Source of the DNA: Branchiostoma floridae
Lineage: Eukaryota; Chordata; Leptocardii; Amphioxiformes; Branchiostomatidae
Length of the DNA: 64,000 nucleotides
Direction: 5' to 3'
Assembly: GCF_000003815.2 (NCBI RefSeq)
Contig: NC_049991.1
Span: 4,365,298 to 4,429,297 of the forward strand
Shown here: positions 47,901-53,147 of the stretch, one piece after another
Layout: every line of letters starts with the position of its first letter
Position numbering within the stretch: the first letter of the stretch is position 1
The notes under the pieces: model-generated
What the model saw: the letters and a program-made list of their open reading frames with translations, nothing else
Told to the model about the DNA's origin: nothing
The model's database searches: none
Program-made: the position numbers and the translations under genes

Positions 47901-50073
47901 ACGTATTTTATAGCTCATTGCGTCGAATGACGACTACGTGGCTACTGCTGACGATTTTGACGACTTGGACCAGATCAGAGACAAAGTGCTGGAAGTCGTC
48001 TGTGATGGTAGTTCATCTAAAGACCTATTTGAACAATACTTTTTAAAAAGTTTTACCCAAGCTTCTAAAGAAGGCGTGTTCGTGACTGGCTTGGGGTGGT
48101 AAGAAATACATGACATATTAACCACAACCCTGTTTGAAGCTGCCGCATTTTTGCCATCAGAACATTTTGGTAAGAAGGGCTGCATGTATAGTGGTGCTAT
48201 ACTCATTTTCTGCAATTCCTACAATTATATAAAAGGATGATATTAAAGGATTAATGTCCCGCCCCAAGGTGTATACGTGTATGGTGACATAGGACCTGTG
48301 GTTTCCATTTCCTTCTTGGCTTACCTTCACTGAAGGTTCTATAACCAGTGAAGCGCTGAGCGAAGCTGACCAATGGCATCACCTAATTCTAATCAATGGG
48401 GGCAACTGCTTGGTTAATGTTTTTAAAAGTCTCTGTTCAAGATAGATACAGGCATTAATGCACCATGTAAATGATTTGTTTTGTTTGTTTTTGTTTGGCA
48501 GCTGACAAGGGCAAACGTAACATTGGAGCCGAGGTCGAGAATGGCCTGCAGTACCTGAAGGGAACAGCAGAGGCGCTGATGGACGACCTGGAGGGACGTA
48601 AGAACCTGGGCCTAGAAACACCACAGACAGAAACTGGAGAGGATGCTGCTATGCAGCTAAGAGAGGTTAGTTTAATCAAAGTCTTCACCATAGCAATTGT
48701 ATAAAGTAACGATAGAGTCTATGACAATGCTGGCCATTTCGACTCATCCTATACATAGGCTATTAATATAGGTGGAGTATATCCATGTCTGTTATACAGA
48801 ATGACTTTTATTCTTTAAAGGCCCACTATATAATATCTAGCCCCAAATTCTAAAATATTATTGGAACAAAAAATTACCCTTTTTCAGTTTAGTCGCATGA
48901 TTGATTGATTAGCCCACCTGGGGGACCTATCAGTGTAAATATACATGTATGTTGTTGTTTACAACAGGGGTCTAATTTAAGATGGTTTCAGAAAATCAGC
49001 AAACCCTGAGTAGCTTGTTTGTGTAAAGTTCGAAAACACCAGAAATACAAAAAAAAAATGCAAATATGCTCAAAAGTGCTTATATAATTCATCGAAAAGG
49101 AAAGTTTCTTTTCGAGAGTATTTTAGATTTGGGGGCAAAAATCGCGGGGGTTTAACTACTTATATTTAAGTATAACACGTTTACTTAAAGTACTGAAAAC
49201 CATATCATATGTAATTACATTGTATTGGATAAAACGTAAAACACTTCATTCTTCATAATCTATCTGATGATCTTCTGCGAGGTGACACTAAATATAACTA
49301 TCAGTTCCTCGTCTTAATAGATGTTAGATTCCATATCCGAGCTGACGACTGACGCCATCGAGGCGGATGAAGAATCTACTAAGAAAGTGTCGCTCGTCCT
49401 CAACGAGATCGACCGACAACTGCAGGACATCCGGGACCTGACGGACATCCGGGACTCCTCCGTCATCCGGGAACCCTCCAACATCCGGGACATTCCAGAG
49501 CCTGATGGGTACGAGGAATCGAGGGACCTTCACGACCCTCAGCCTGACGAGATGGAGGAAATCCGGAACGTTCTAGAGGCAGATCTAGACATGCTGGAGG
49601 AAATCCGGAACCTTCAAGTTGACGGACCAGAGAAAGACGGAATGGAGGAGGACGAGGCCGAGAGTCTTCAATCTGACGGACTGGAAGAAGACGAGGGCCT
49701 GGAAAATGACGGACTGGAGGAAGACGAGGGCCTGGAACATGACGGACGGGAGAAAGACAAAGGCCTTGACTTTGACGGAATGGATGAAGACGAGGCCCTT
49801 GAACCTGCCAGGCTGGAGGAAGGCCTGGGCCTTAAACATGGCGGACTGGAGGAAGACAAGGACATTGAAGACGGACTGGAGGAAGACGAGGGCCTTGAGG
49901 AAATCGAGGGCCTTGAACCTGCCGGGATGGAGGAAGACCAGGACCCTCAACCTGATGGACTTGGGGAAGACGAGGGCCCTGAACTTGGCGGACTGGAGGA
50001 AAATGAGGGCCTTCCCCAACCTGACGATCTGAAGGAAGTGCTAAGGGAGATAGAGGACATCATCGGCGGATGA
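11829..50073 (+). CDS. Large secreted mosaic lectin: WSC, CLECT, 2x(VWD-C8-TIL-VWC-tectonin), VWA, acidic tail
   Basis: I joined 39 exons, all with compatible phases, into 6,240 nt (2,079 residues plus stop). Exons: 11829-11906, 13389-13470, 15102-15233, 16527-16682, 17192-17388, 18152-18335, 19019-19054, 20223-20273, 20874-21106, 21675-21836, 22484-22605, 23040-23160, 23778-23946, 24280-24476, 24877-24955, 25344-25370, 26178-26411, 27170-27319, 27937-28182, 28657-28806, 28945-29001, 29791-30023, 30303-30464, 31424-31545, 32395-32515, 33343-33511, 34460-34656, 37330-37402, 37599-37625, 38582-38812, 39294-39452, 40141-40383, 44366-44533, 45250-45458, 46866-46991, 47266-47391, 47914-48007, 48502-48665, 49321-50073. 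The domains are known from extracellular recognition and matrix proteins. There is a signal peptide and no transmembrane segment, so secretion is inferred. Innate immune or matrix lectin function is an inference from domain content. The join between gene ends could instead be two genes, but phase continuity argues against that. I do not recognise a named orthologue. Confidence 0.8.
12085..12135. repeat. (TATATG)n microsatellite in intron 1
   Basis: Consecutive TATATG/TGTATA hexamers, interrupted once by TATATGTTTATG. Intron 1 (11907-13388) also contains an assembly gap and a fold-back element; nothing else is evident there. Confidence 0.9.
12382..12722. other. Assembly gap with duplicated flanks
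   Basis: N occupies 12472-12634. The roughly 88 bp before the gap (CATAGTATCATTCAGTG to CATCGAAAACCA) recurs essentially exactly after it from 12635. Gap flanks that duplicate each other usually mean that a gap was inserted between overlapping contig ends, so the true locus may lack both the gap and one copy. Confidence 0.75.
12729..13093. mobile_element. Fold-back MITE in intron 1
   Basis: The left end AAAGGCAACCTAAGCAATA and the right end TATTGCTTAGGTTGCCTTT are inverted repeats. The arms continue inward with complementary blocks (GTGGAAATATTCTGAATAAG against CTTATTTAGAATATTTCCAC; GTTGCACGAGGA against TCCTTGTGCAAC). Most of the 365 bp is therefore one long imperfect palindrome around a C/A homopolymer run. 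It has no coding capacity, and no clear target duplication. Confidence 0.8.
13389..13470 (+). CDS. Exon 2: short Pro/Asn/Lys linker
   Basis: 82 nt encode a linker after the signal peptide, [17 protein letters not shown] and onwards, about residues 27-54. The acceptor CTCCCACAG and donor CAAG/GTACGTGAG are both strong. It takes phase 0 in and gives phase 1 out, exactly the bridge needed between exon 1 and the WSC exon; without it the frame breaks. The peptide has no domain, so it rests on splice signals and phase alone. Confidence 0.55.
14055..14604. mobile_element. Fold-back element FB-1, arms of ~20-bp CATACGATC units
   Basis: The ends are TAGGGGTGCCTAGTAA and, inverted, CAGGGGTGTCTTAGTAA. 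A 5-bp direct repeat, GTCAT, flanks it (14050-14054 and 14605-14609). Each arm is an array of ~20-22 bp units alternating ACGATCCTTACGGAAAACAT with ACGATCCACTACTAGGAAACAT. The left arm runs about 14078-14166 and the right arm about 14427-14590. The centre (14167-14426) is unique and carries a small fortuitous open frame. It lies in intron 2. Confidence 0.8.
14866..14897. repeat. (TC)n microsatellite in intron 2
   Basis: Uninterrupted TC dinucleotides. The remainder of intron 2 (13471-15101) outside FB-1 shows no further feature. Confidence 0.95.
15102..16682 (+). CDS. Exons 3-4: WSC domain
   Basis: Exons 15102-15233 and 16527-16682, residues about 54-150. The peptide has the WSC pattern: GYKGCYVD at the start, [14 protein letters not shown] in the middle, ECYCGT after the intron, then [15 protein letters not shown] and a final SIYWI. 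Eight cysteines are present, the number expected for the fold. WSC domains are putative carbohydrate-binding modules found in yeast stress sensors, polycystin-1 and Kremen. The intron between them (15234-16526) carries a fold-back MITE (15313-15498) and a hairpin (16274-16325). Confidence 0.85.
15313..15498. mobile_element. Fold-back MITE in intron 3
   Basis: CCACAGGCGCCATTATAC at the left matches the inverted right end CCACCAGGTGCCATAATAC. Inner arms share ACCTCAAAA, TAGTATAGAGGT and TTCCCAAGATTG. The element is about 186 bp and almost wholly self-complementary. No target duplication is clear. Confidence 0.75.
15846..16160. repeat. Probable dispersed repeat remnant in intron 3
   Basis: A (CAT)n start is followed by sequence containing TTCTTTAACGTGCATGGG and CTCCTCATACACGGGACC. 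I believe similar blocks recur in lancelet genomes as noncoding repeats, but cannot confirm this here. A minus-strand frame of 83 codons overlaps it without a recognised domain. Confidence 0.3.
16274..16325. repeat. Perfect 20-bp hairpin in intron 3
   Basis: GATCACATATACATAATCTA at 16274-16293 is exactly complementary to 16306-16325, with a 12-nt loop. It is AT-rich and may be a cruciform or a minimal transposon relic. Confidence 0.8.
17192..18335 (+). CDS. Exons 5-6: C-type lectin domain
   Basis: Exons 17192-17388 and 18152-18335, residues about 150-277. A GGGGGGTTT linker opens the domain. Visible landmarks are [54 protein letters not shown] and YFICE. EPN plus WND are the motifs of Ca2+-dependent mannose-type binding, so sugar binding is likely though untested. 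The intron (17389-18151) contains the TTAGGG-like array. Exon 6 ends at a GC donor (ACAG/GCAAGT) instead of GT, which fits the known minor class of GC-AG introns. Confidence 0.9.
17426..17821. repeat. Interstitial telomere-like TTAGGG array
   Basis: About 400 bp of GGGTTA repeats with variants (GGGTCA, GGGTTAGGGGTTA, and a repeated AAAAGGGTTAGTGG insert at about 17704 and 17785). It sits inside the C-type lectin intron between exons 5 and 6. The array is clean on the G-rich strand along the gene sense. The rest of the intron (17822-18151) shows nothing. Confidence 0.95.
19019..19054 (+). CDS. Exon 7: 36-nt linker micro-exon
   Basis: Phase 1 in and out, encoding [13 protein letters not shown]. 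The acceptor TGATTTTCAG and donor CCGG/GTAGGC are acceptable. It joins the lectin domain to the first cassette. Its shortness makes it less secure than the domain exons, and it could be skipped without a frame change. Confidence 0.6.
19598..20060. repeat. CTAGAAAGGCC repeat family, copy 1
   Basis: It begins CTAGAAAGGCCGGCATTTGC and continues with ACAGCATATTTCAGCCAT, then rows of ATGGACTCTTCC and CCCCATGTAAAA motifs. The same start recurs at 34829, 36329 and 63800. An 84-bp slice (19749-19833) is repeated at 21414-21497. Noncoding; the family is not recognised. Confidence 0.7.
20223..20273 (+). CDS. Exon 8: Cys linker opening cassette 1
   Basis: 51 nt encode [17 protein letters not shown]. 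It aligns with exon 21 (57 nt, [15 protein letters not shown]), which opens cassette 2, sharing the C-L-G-x-L-x-C core. Both have phase 1 in and out. Its recurrence at the same place in both cassettes supports it despite its small size. Confidence 0.7.
20573..20800 (-). pseudogene. LINE C-terminal remnant in intron 8
   Basis: Read on the minus strand, the sequence gives [14 protein letters not shown] and then, after a frameshift, KCFRKI-like and [10 protein letters not shown]-like words. These resemble the LLYGCETWT and CLRRILGISxxxHxTN landmarks at the end of many LINE reverse transcriptases. It is short and frameshifted, so only a relic. Confidence 0.5.
20874..23160 (+). CDS. Exons 9-12: VWD domain of cassette 1
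   Basis: Exons 20874-21106, 21675-21836, 22484-22605 and 23040-23160, residues about 306-518. The VWD landmarks are [54 protein letters not shown] and [15 protein letters not shown] domains build VWF, mucins and zonadhesin and use paired cysteines for assembly. The usual CGLCG reads SGMCG here, so one cysteine of that motif is missing. The introns hold an 83-bp repeat fragment within a minisatellite (21360-21615); 21837-22483 and 22606-23039 show nothing notable. Confidence 0.9.
21360..21615. repeat. CCAGGTGGTTGCC minisatellite with inserted repeat slice
   Basis: Loose ~20-bp units (GCCAGGTGGTTGCCTGCG and variants) lie in intron 9. They are interrupted at 21414-21497 by a near-exact copy of 19749-19833 from the CTAGAAAGGCC family. 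Confidence 0.75.
23778..23946 (+). CDS. Exon 13: C8 domain of cassette 1
   Basis: 169 nt, residues about 519-575, phase 0 in and 1 out. The cysteine-rich C8 pattern is visible: [20 protein letters not shown], then [18 protein letters not shown], then GFCG. C8 normally follows VWD in VWF, mucins and zonadhesin. The exon 12-13 intron (23161-23777) holds a short dispersed repeat resembling GACAGACGGTCATCGAAAC at 23697 and otherwise nothing I can support. Confidence 0.85.
24280..24476 (+). CDS. Exon 14: TIL domain of cassette 1
   Basis: 197 nt, residues about 575-640. It is a trypsin-inhibitor-like cysteine-rich domain: [18 protein letters not shown], then [19 protein letters not shown], then CVPLSSCGC. 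The TIL domain completes the VWD-C8-TIL order typical of VWF-type assemblies. Within such assemblies it is structural; protease inhibition need not follow. Flanking introns 23947-24279 and 24477-24876 show no other feature. Confidence 0.9.
24877..25370 (+). CDS. Exons 15-16: VWC/TILa-like exon and 27-nt micro-exon
   Basis: Exon 24877-24955 encodes [16 protein letters not shown] followed by IQCEPQTG, the short C-x-C strip that usually trails TIL. Exon 25344-25370 is only 27 nt ([10 protein letters not shown]), phase 1 in and out, with acceptor AATTAG and donor TGTG/GTGAGT. The second cassette has an exon of exactly 27 nt at the same place (37599-37625), which supports both. Confidence 0.7.
25792..26115. 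mobile_element. TTAA-flanked MITE, copy 2 (best preserved)
   Basis: TTAA lies on both sides (25788-25791 and 26116-26119). The inverted ends are GCTAAGGGCACAAC and GTTGTGCCCTTAGC. The interior shares TTTGTCCGTACGTTTTT, GTTTTGCCTGCACGT, TACGGATCC and AGATTGCCCACGT with the other copies. Located in intron 16. Perfect TTAA duplication supports a piggyBac-like mover. Confidence 0.8.
26178..28806 (+). CDS. Exons 17-20: first six-repeat tectonin propeller
   Basis: Exons 26178-26411, 27170-27319, 27937-28182 and 28657-28806, residues about 676-936, all phase 1 to 1. Tectonin (TECPR) repeats follow the pattern W-x-x-v-x-G with S/V-x-x-VWGV and R-x-G. Exon 17 holds two, exon 18 one, exon 19 two and exon 20 one, a total of six: the number seen in closed six-bladed tectonin propellers such as tachylectin-1-type and fish egg lectins, which bind bacterial glycans. 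Ligand binding here is inferred. Introns 26412-27169, 27320-27936 and 28183-28656 show no other supported feature. Confidence 0.85.
28945..29001 (+). CDS. Exon 21: Cys linker opening cassette 2
   Basis: 57 nt, phase 1 in and out, encoding [19 protein letters not shown]. It is the counterpart of exon 8. The following intron (29002-29790) contains an assembly gap (29117-29216) and three decayed copies of the start of exon 22. Confidence 0.7.
29325..29675 (+). pseudogene. Three decayed copies of the start of exon 22
   Basis: Copies start at 29325, 29491 and about 29640. The first two follow an intact AACAG acceptor and read CGGGTCGGTGCAAGG or CGGGTCAGTGCAAGG, like the real exon at 29791. Each is followed by AATATCAAGGAAGG and then CCGAGTGAGCGAGG-like intronic sequence, so the repeating unit (about 150-165 bp) spans the intron end plus about 35 nt of exon. 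In the first, the exon frame reads [14 protein letters not shown] and then stops. They are relics, though the acceptors still look usable. Confidence 0.75.
29791..32515 (+). CDS. Exons 22-25: VWD domain of cassette 2
   Basis: Exons 29791-30023, 30303-30464, 31424-31545 and 32395-32515 have exactly the lengths of exons 9-12 (233, 162, 122, 121). Residues are about 955-1167. Landmarks are [50 protein letters not shown] and [15 protein letters not shown]. The SGMCG variant of the CGLCG motif recurs. Exon 24 is nearly identical in DNA to exon 11 while exon 25 is well diverged from exon 12. The exon 23-24 and 24-25 introns carry TTAA-flanked MITEs (30786-31081, 31588-about 32125). Confidence 0.9.
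30786..31081. mobile_element. TTAA-flanked MITE, copy 3
   Basis: Left end TTAA/GCTAAGGGCACAACCCG at 30782. The right end is decayed (GGGCTGTGGTCTTAGC). The internal order of landmarks is as in copy 2. It lies in intron 23 (30465-31423). Confidence 0.7.
31588..32125. mobile_element. TTAA-flanked MITE, copy 4 (longer, decayed right end)
   Basis: It begins GCTAAGGGCACAACCCG without an intact TTAA and shares TTTGTCCGTAC, GGTACTTACCACTTAC and AAAAGATTGCCAACGTTTT. About 200 bp of extra interior makes it longer than the others. Its right end dissolves near 32125, where an 11-bp-arm hairpin (TGTGACCCGAT, 32121-32150) follows. Located in intron 24. Confidence 0.6.
32552..33342 (+). pseudogene. Four decayed tandem units copying the exon 26 acceptor
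   Basis: Units of about 135-195 bp each contain AGCTCAATCGTAATACTAT, GGTGTCACCAAAAATGT, AATCTAAGATGCC and a pyrimidine-rich acceptor followed by GCTTGCACCTCAGTGCTTAACC-like sequence. Exon-like starts lie at 32697, 32854, about 33058 and 33193. The last one reads [10 protein letters not shown] then stop in the exon frame, against [10 protein letters not shown] in the real exon 26 (33343). The array fills nearly the whole of intron 25. Confidence 0.75.
33343..33511 (+). CDS. Exon 26: C8 domain of cassette 2
   Basis: 169 nt, the same length and phases as exon 13; residues about 1168-1224. The pattern is [20 protein letters not shown], then [19 protein letters not shown], then NRC. The acceptor is a long pyrimidine tract ending TTTTTTTTCAG. 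Upstream, the intron holds four decayed tandem units that each copy this acceptor and the first part of the exon. Confidence 0.85.
34460..34656 (+). CDS. Exon 27: TIL domain of cassette 2
   Basis: 197 nt, as in exon 14; residues about 1224-1289. [37 protein letters not shown] and CIPRSSCGC give the TIL cysteine pattern. The preceding intron (33512-34459) contains a short inverted repeat around AACGTGGCTAA (about 33701-33791) and no other gene that I can support. Confidence 0.9.
34829..35520. repeat. CTAGAAAGGCC repeat family, copy 2
   Basis: It starts directly after the N gap at 34727-34826 with CTAGAATGGCCGACATTTGC, then cycles several times through GGACTCTTCCAG and CCCCATGTAAAATT motifs (period about 150 bp). 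Only noncoding sequence is seen. Confidence 0.7.
35690..37165. repeat. TTTCAGGTCATTTGG tandem array
   Basis: Intron 27 contains at least six diverged units with ACCAAATTTCAGGTCATTTGG, then GCCAAAAATGTCATTTT, then ATGGCAAAAA-type sequence. Positions are near 35770, 35935, 36100, 36650, 36820 and 37075. A further CTAGAAAGGCC start (36329) interrupts them. The two families therefore travel together and may be one larger element. Confidence 0.65.
37330..37625 (+). CDS. Exons 28-29: VWC/TILa-like exon and 27-nt micro-exon of cassette 2
   Basis: Exon 37330-37402 encodes [20 protein letters not shown], aligned with exon 15. Exon 37599-37625 is 27 nt ([10 protein letters not shown]), phase 1 in and out, matching the 27-nt exon 16 in size and position but not in sequence. 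The intron before exon 28 (34657-37329) is filled with repeats and one gap. Confidence 0.7.
38060..38437. mobile_element. Fold-back element FB-2, arms of ~20-bp ACGAACCTTATG units
   Basis: The ends are CAGGGGTGCCTAAGCATTTGC and, inverted, TAGGGGTGCCAAAGCATTTGC, flanked by a 5-bp direct repeat ATATT (38055-38059, 38438-38442). Arms alternate ACGAACCTTATGxGATTC with ACGAATCACTATGTGA units. The left arm runs about 38083-38262 and the right arm 38280-38425, with almost no unique centre. It sits in intron 29. It shares its first ten terminal bases (allowing C/T at the first) and target size with FB-1. Confidence 0.8.
38582..44533 (+). CDS. Exons 30-33: second six-repeat tectonin propeller
   Basis: Exons 38582-38812, 39294-39452, 40141-40383 and 44366-44533, residues about 1323-1590. 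They carry two, one, two and one tectonin repeats, the same layout as exons 17-20. Examples are [15 protein letters not shown] (exon 30), [13 protein letters not shown] (31), [15 protein letters not shown] (32) and [13 protein letters not shown] (33). Exon 32 is nearly identical in DNA to exon 19, whereas exon 31 is strongly diverged from exon 18. Intron 32 (40384-44365) is almost entirely transposon sequence. Introns 37626-38581, 38813-39293 and 39453-40140 hold only the fold-back element at 38060 and short dispersed repeats. Confidence 0.85.
40755..43731. mobile_element. Composite element: outer inverted repeats enclosing two 666-bp direct repeats
   Basis: The outer arms are inverted: 40806-40925 (CCAAAAATAGTTACTCAAGC to AAACAGGTCTTTT) and 43608-43717. 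The 14-bp CCATTAAAACCAGT is present once on each side (40755-40768 and 43718-43731), a possible target duplication. Inside are two near-identical direct repeats, 41124-41789 and 42923-43588. Each begins GGGGGCACACACCAGTT and ends AACTGGGGTGTGCACC, which are themselves imperfect inverted ends. The 1.1 kb between them (41790-42922) has no recognisable protein. It lies in intron 32. Confidence 0.7.
43789..44205. mobile_element. hAT-like MITE with 8-bp target duplication
   Basis: The termini TAGGGGTGGGTACCGGTA and TACCGGTACCTACCCCTA are inverted. CTATATAC flanks it at 43781-43788 and 44206-44213. Eight-bp duplications and TAGGG/CAGGG ends are typical of hAT elements. No transposase is encoded in its 417 bp. 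It is the second transposon in intron 32. Confidence 0.85.
45250..48007 (+). CDS. Exons 34-37: VWA domain
   Basis: Exons 45250-45458, 46866-46991, 47266-47391 and 47914-48007, residues about 1590-1775. The MIDAS metal site is complete: DGSKS (the D-x-S-x-S motif), a Thr in HTKTGQSL, and LVTDG. Other landmarks are [27 protein letters not shown] and [13 protein letters not shown] domains mediate metal-dependent protein binding in integrins, matrilins and collagens. The exon 34 acceptor is GTGAAG, weaker than the others. The intron at 45459-46865 contains a LINE remnant and an inverted repeat, that at 47392-47913 a (CTA)n tract. Confidence 0.9.
45885..46010 (-). pseudogene. LINE C-terminal tail remnant in intron 34
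   Basis: On the minus strand the frame reads [19 protein letters not shown] and then [15 protein letters not shown]. This resembles the end of LINE ORF2 proteins, where a GRRxTTYxDxLxxDTGL-like stretch leads to AMxDRDxWR. Only this tail is present. Confidence 0.5.
46044..46165. repeat. 40-bp inverted repeat in intron 34
   Basis: TTACACACCCAGTACTTACT at 46047, continuing CATGGCTTACGTTT, pairs with AAACGTAAGCCATGTAAGTA and TGTGTAAAA at 46127-46165. The loop contains GACACCTTTGTCAGAG. It is probably a short inverted-repeat element. Between 46166 and 46865 nothing else is evident. Confidence 0.7.
47667..47891. repeat. (CTA)n / (CTACTACGA)n trinucleotide tract
   Basis: Imperfect CTA, CGA and ACT triplets run almost up to the acceptor of exon 37 (TTTTATAG/CTC at 47914). 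The run on the other strand gives a spurious poly-Val frame. Confidence 0.9.
48502..48665 (+). CDS. Exon 38: hydrophilic helical linker
   Basis: 164 nt, phase 1 in and 0 out, residues about 1775-1829. The peptide ([15 protein letters not shown], then [19 protein letters not shown], then [10 protein letters not shown]) is charged, helix-prone and lacks cysteine. It has no domain that I recognise. The acceptor TTTGTTTGGCAG and donor GAGAG/GTTAGT are good. The flanking introns (48008-48501, 48666-49320) show nothing notable. Confidence 0.65.
49321..50073 (+). CDS. Exon 39: terminal exon, acidic repeat tail and stop
   Basis: 753 nt ending in TGA at 50071-50073, residues about 1830-2079. After a helical stretch ([18 protein letters not shown]) and a DIRD-rich part, the tail becomes Glu/Asp-rich with about a dozen degenerate copies of [12 protein letters not shown] (about 10 residues, 30 bp), for instance at 49680-49760. 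It has almost no hydrophobic segment, so it is neither a membrane anchor nor a GPI signal. Such tails may bind calcium or basic partners, which is speculation. The minisatellite-like DNA also leaves long open frames in other frames; they are shadows. Confidence 0.8.
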   Translation: MLDSISELTTDAIEADEESTKKVSLVLNEIDRQLQDIRDLTDIRDSSVIREPSNIRDIPEPDGYEESRDLHDPQPDEMEEIRNVLEADLDMLEEIRNLQVDGPEKDGMEEDEAESLQSDGLEEDEGLENDGLEEDEGLEHDGREKDKGLDFDGMDEDEALEPARLEEGLGLKHGGLEEDKDIEDGLEEDEGLEEIEGLEPAGMEEDQDPQPDGLGEDEGPELGGLEENEGLPQPDDLKEVLREIEDIIGG

Positions 50074-50608
50074 TTGACACCTGACATCCATTTCAAACAT
50101 CGTCTTTACCGAGTGCATTCGTAGTCATGCTGCTTTCTGTTTTAGTTTAGAGATCAGTATATAGCATTATAAGTAGCAAAGTTAGTTCTATGTTATAGAA
50201 TATATGCATTGATATCAGTTCTCAAGCAGAAATAGGCTATATCTATGGTGTTCATGCTAATTTTAGATACGATTGGATGTTATGGGAACCCCCAGATTCT
50301 TTGACTGCTTCCAACAATAATGCCAAGATTCAGACAAACACATATTAGCGTGAAACTTCATCTGTGTTGGTAAATGGCATGAAAAAAAAGTTTACGACTA
50401 CTGAAATAATTTTACAGAGACGGGGGGTGACACAGGTTATCTATCACCTACGACCCGTCGCTGCAGTCACGTGTCTCCAACGTCACGTTCTGCAAGCTGC
50501 AGTAGACGGGTCAATGTAAACGTAAGCAAGGCTGACAAAGTCGGCCGAAATTTTGGTTACCAGTAATTCCCAAATATCTAAGTGCTGGTTTAGTTTTTCA
50601 ACTTTCTT

Positions 50609-50614
50609 AATAAA
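50609..50614 (+). terminator. Possible polyadenylation signal of the large gene
   Basis: This is the first canonical AATAAA that I find downstream of the stop codon, 536 nt after it. Another lies near 51284. Nothing else pins the transcript end. Confidence 0.25.
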
Positions 50615-52773
50615 AGAAAAGATATTAGGGAAACATTTCTAAGCATACAATTTCTCACTTTGCTATTAGTCCTTGGCCAATTACATGCGATAAACGACTT
50701 CAGATATTCTGATAGATTGGTTTCATTTGGTGTAATAGAATAACATAGATGTGCAATGTATTGATATGACATGTATGTAATACATACAGAGGTGGTAGAT
50801 TATAAGAATGTTATGTTTGCAATCGGCAGCTACCTTTTCTTACTGTCTTTTTTGTACCAGTAGTGCACTGCAGAGTATAGAAATATGGAGTCATTATAAT
50901 ATAAGCCTGAACGTCTAGCACGGAAACGCACCAATTCTGCATAATATGTCTAAGCCATATAGAATGCATGTACAATGGAAGCCAGTTAATTGCATGTCGG
51001 ATAAACGCACACTTCGATCAACTGCACGGAATGCTCAAATCCCGTGGTGGTGCGGTCCAACTGGGTAACTTCGCATTATCGCACACGCCGGATAATTGCA
51101 CGGATTTTGCCTTCAAATTGGGTATGCAATTAAGCGGCTTCCGTTGTATTGTACTGACTGTGATCAGAAACATATTGTTAATTTGGAATTATCTTGTAAG
51201 AATCATACAGTGAACAGGTCTAAGTCTAATCCAGGCAGTAGTGGGTGTTTATAGCAAATGACTAAACATTGCAATAGAAAGCAAAATAAAAATGGTAATG
51301 GTATACTTCTGTCTGTCCTTTGTTTTATATCATTCTTATCTTGGCAGCAGGTAGTAATATATTTTCTTGACGACTCAAACGTTTAGGAAAATACTAAACA
51401 AGTTTGAAGACTATCTCATCTCGGAATGACGAAATTTGGCCACTTAAGTATAAGGAGTTGGAAGTCGGTCAACATAAAATGGCGGCGCCAAAACTGCTTG
51501 TGTGGCCGACGTTAGGTAAAATTTCTGGCTAACGGTAGAGTCGCTTACATGTAGCTAACGAAGAGGGTAGAGGGACTATCGGACATTAAGAAAGGAACAC
51601 AAGACGTTTGGGGCTATTTAAAGTGACTCTTGGAATACAGAGGTTAAACCACTTTTATGGACCACTCTGGTTTAAAAATAATGCTTAGCATTTATACATG
51701 GACAAATTACTACAGAATGACCCACAAATGTTGTGATCACGTTTGTGCACACATAGTCTACTCAAAAAGTGATCCTAAAACATCAGAGTATCGAAATTTA
51801 TACTAGTACTAACCGGTACCTGTTTCCATGGTAATAGTCACGTCCTCACCCACCAGCGCACAATGCATTCGAAGGGTCCTCGGGGGGATTCAGGAACTCA
51901 TTTGCTACAATGTTCCCCCTACGTTTAAGCTTCAACTTGTGGTACTTTGGCGAAACAAACTTTATTCAAGCATAATTATCTATTCTCTGAGGAATTATGA
52001 TACTCGCTTTTAGATGGGAGTGCCCCTTAAACCATTTTTTTTACCGTGACAGTAGAGGCCATCCTTATGTAAACTTAGAACTGCAAGTCATGCTGATGGT
52101 TAATCAATAGGAGCAAATAATTTGGCTTATCCAAATCGAACTTGGTATAATTAAAAAAAAAAAAACTTTGGTATGGAACATATTTCATGTTAAAATATCG
52201 GTAGTACAGATTCCTTAAATCTATGTTAAACGTCTTATAATCATCTAACTAGAACTTGAACTACTATTTAATAACAGATACAAATTGAACATTAAACGAT
52301 GCTTCAAATATATCACAGTAGACGATTTTCAACGTTGCTCTTGATGTACTCTCTTACATGTACAGTATAAGACGTTCTTCGTTTGTCGGTGTTCAAGATG
52401 CGAAAAGATTACCTGCAAAATTAGTCCTAACAGCGTGTCCCAAAGGAATTAAGATTCGCCAAAGTCTTGGCATTTGCAGGCACTCGGAAAATTTAACAAC
52501 TGCCGTAATTCGTCAATATTGTCGTAACGTACTATTACAATCGCAGTCGTCGGCGTTGTTGCAGTACTGAGGACACCTTGCGGAAATATTTATTTGAAAC
52601 TGCAATGTTAGATTTTTAGTTGTAAACTTCGAAAGCCGGTGAATACTGCCTAATGATCTTGTCTCTGCTCTAAAAAGTTTATATTGACAGGACGATTCTA
52701 TCTTTCTCTTTCTTTGCTATCCCCTACTAAAGTACCAAATATCCGAAAATCCATCAACACCTCTGGGGATATG

Positions 52774-52781
52774 CACACACA

Positions 52782-52836
<55 letters not shown>
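52774..52836. repeat. (CA)n microsatellite
   Basis: Nearly uninterrupted CA dinucleotides, with one CATA. Confidence 0.95.
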
Positions 52837-52838
<2 letters not shown>

Positions 52839-53147
52839 TACCTTTACCTTACCTTACCAAAATGCCACCACCAGGAGAACTAGTATTTGGTATTCAAACT
52901 TTAGACTAATTGCCACCAATTTATCAATGTATAAATGCCATGACTAAGGCCTGCGTGTATCAAAATTTGACCAATCCTTCTTTACAGAGTTTCATGTTTC
53001 TCAAAACACCCTTCTTCGGACCTTCTTTCTAATGATTGTCTTAGAAGCCACATGGGTACATTAGGTCATCCACTGTTGTTCCAAACAAGCGTCATCGGCA
53101 CGCAGTTATGCCTCTATCTCCGCCTAGCCAACTTAGCCCGCCCCCGT

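Larger units (their letters stand above)
50074..53147. other. 3' untranslated and intergenic stretch
   Basis: AT-rich sequence follows the large gene, with the first AATAAA at 50609. A (CA)n microsatellite lies at 52774-52836. I see no gene, RNA gene or clear transposon in the rest; short open frames here lack any motif. Confidence 0.4.

Noticed and set aside
47727-47918. Poly-Val minus-strand ORF
   Set aside because: Translation of the (CTA)n microsatellite.
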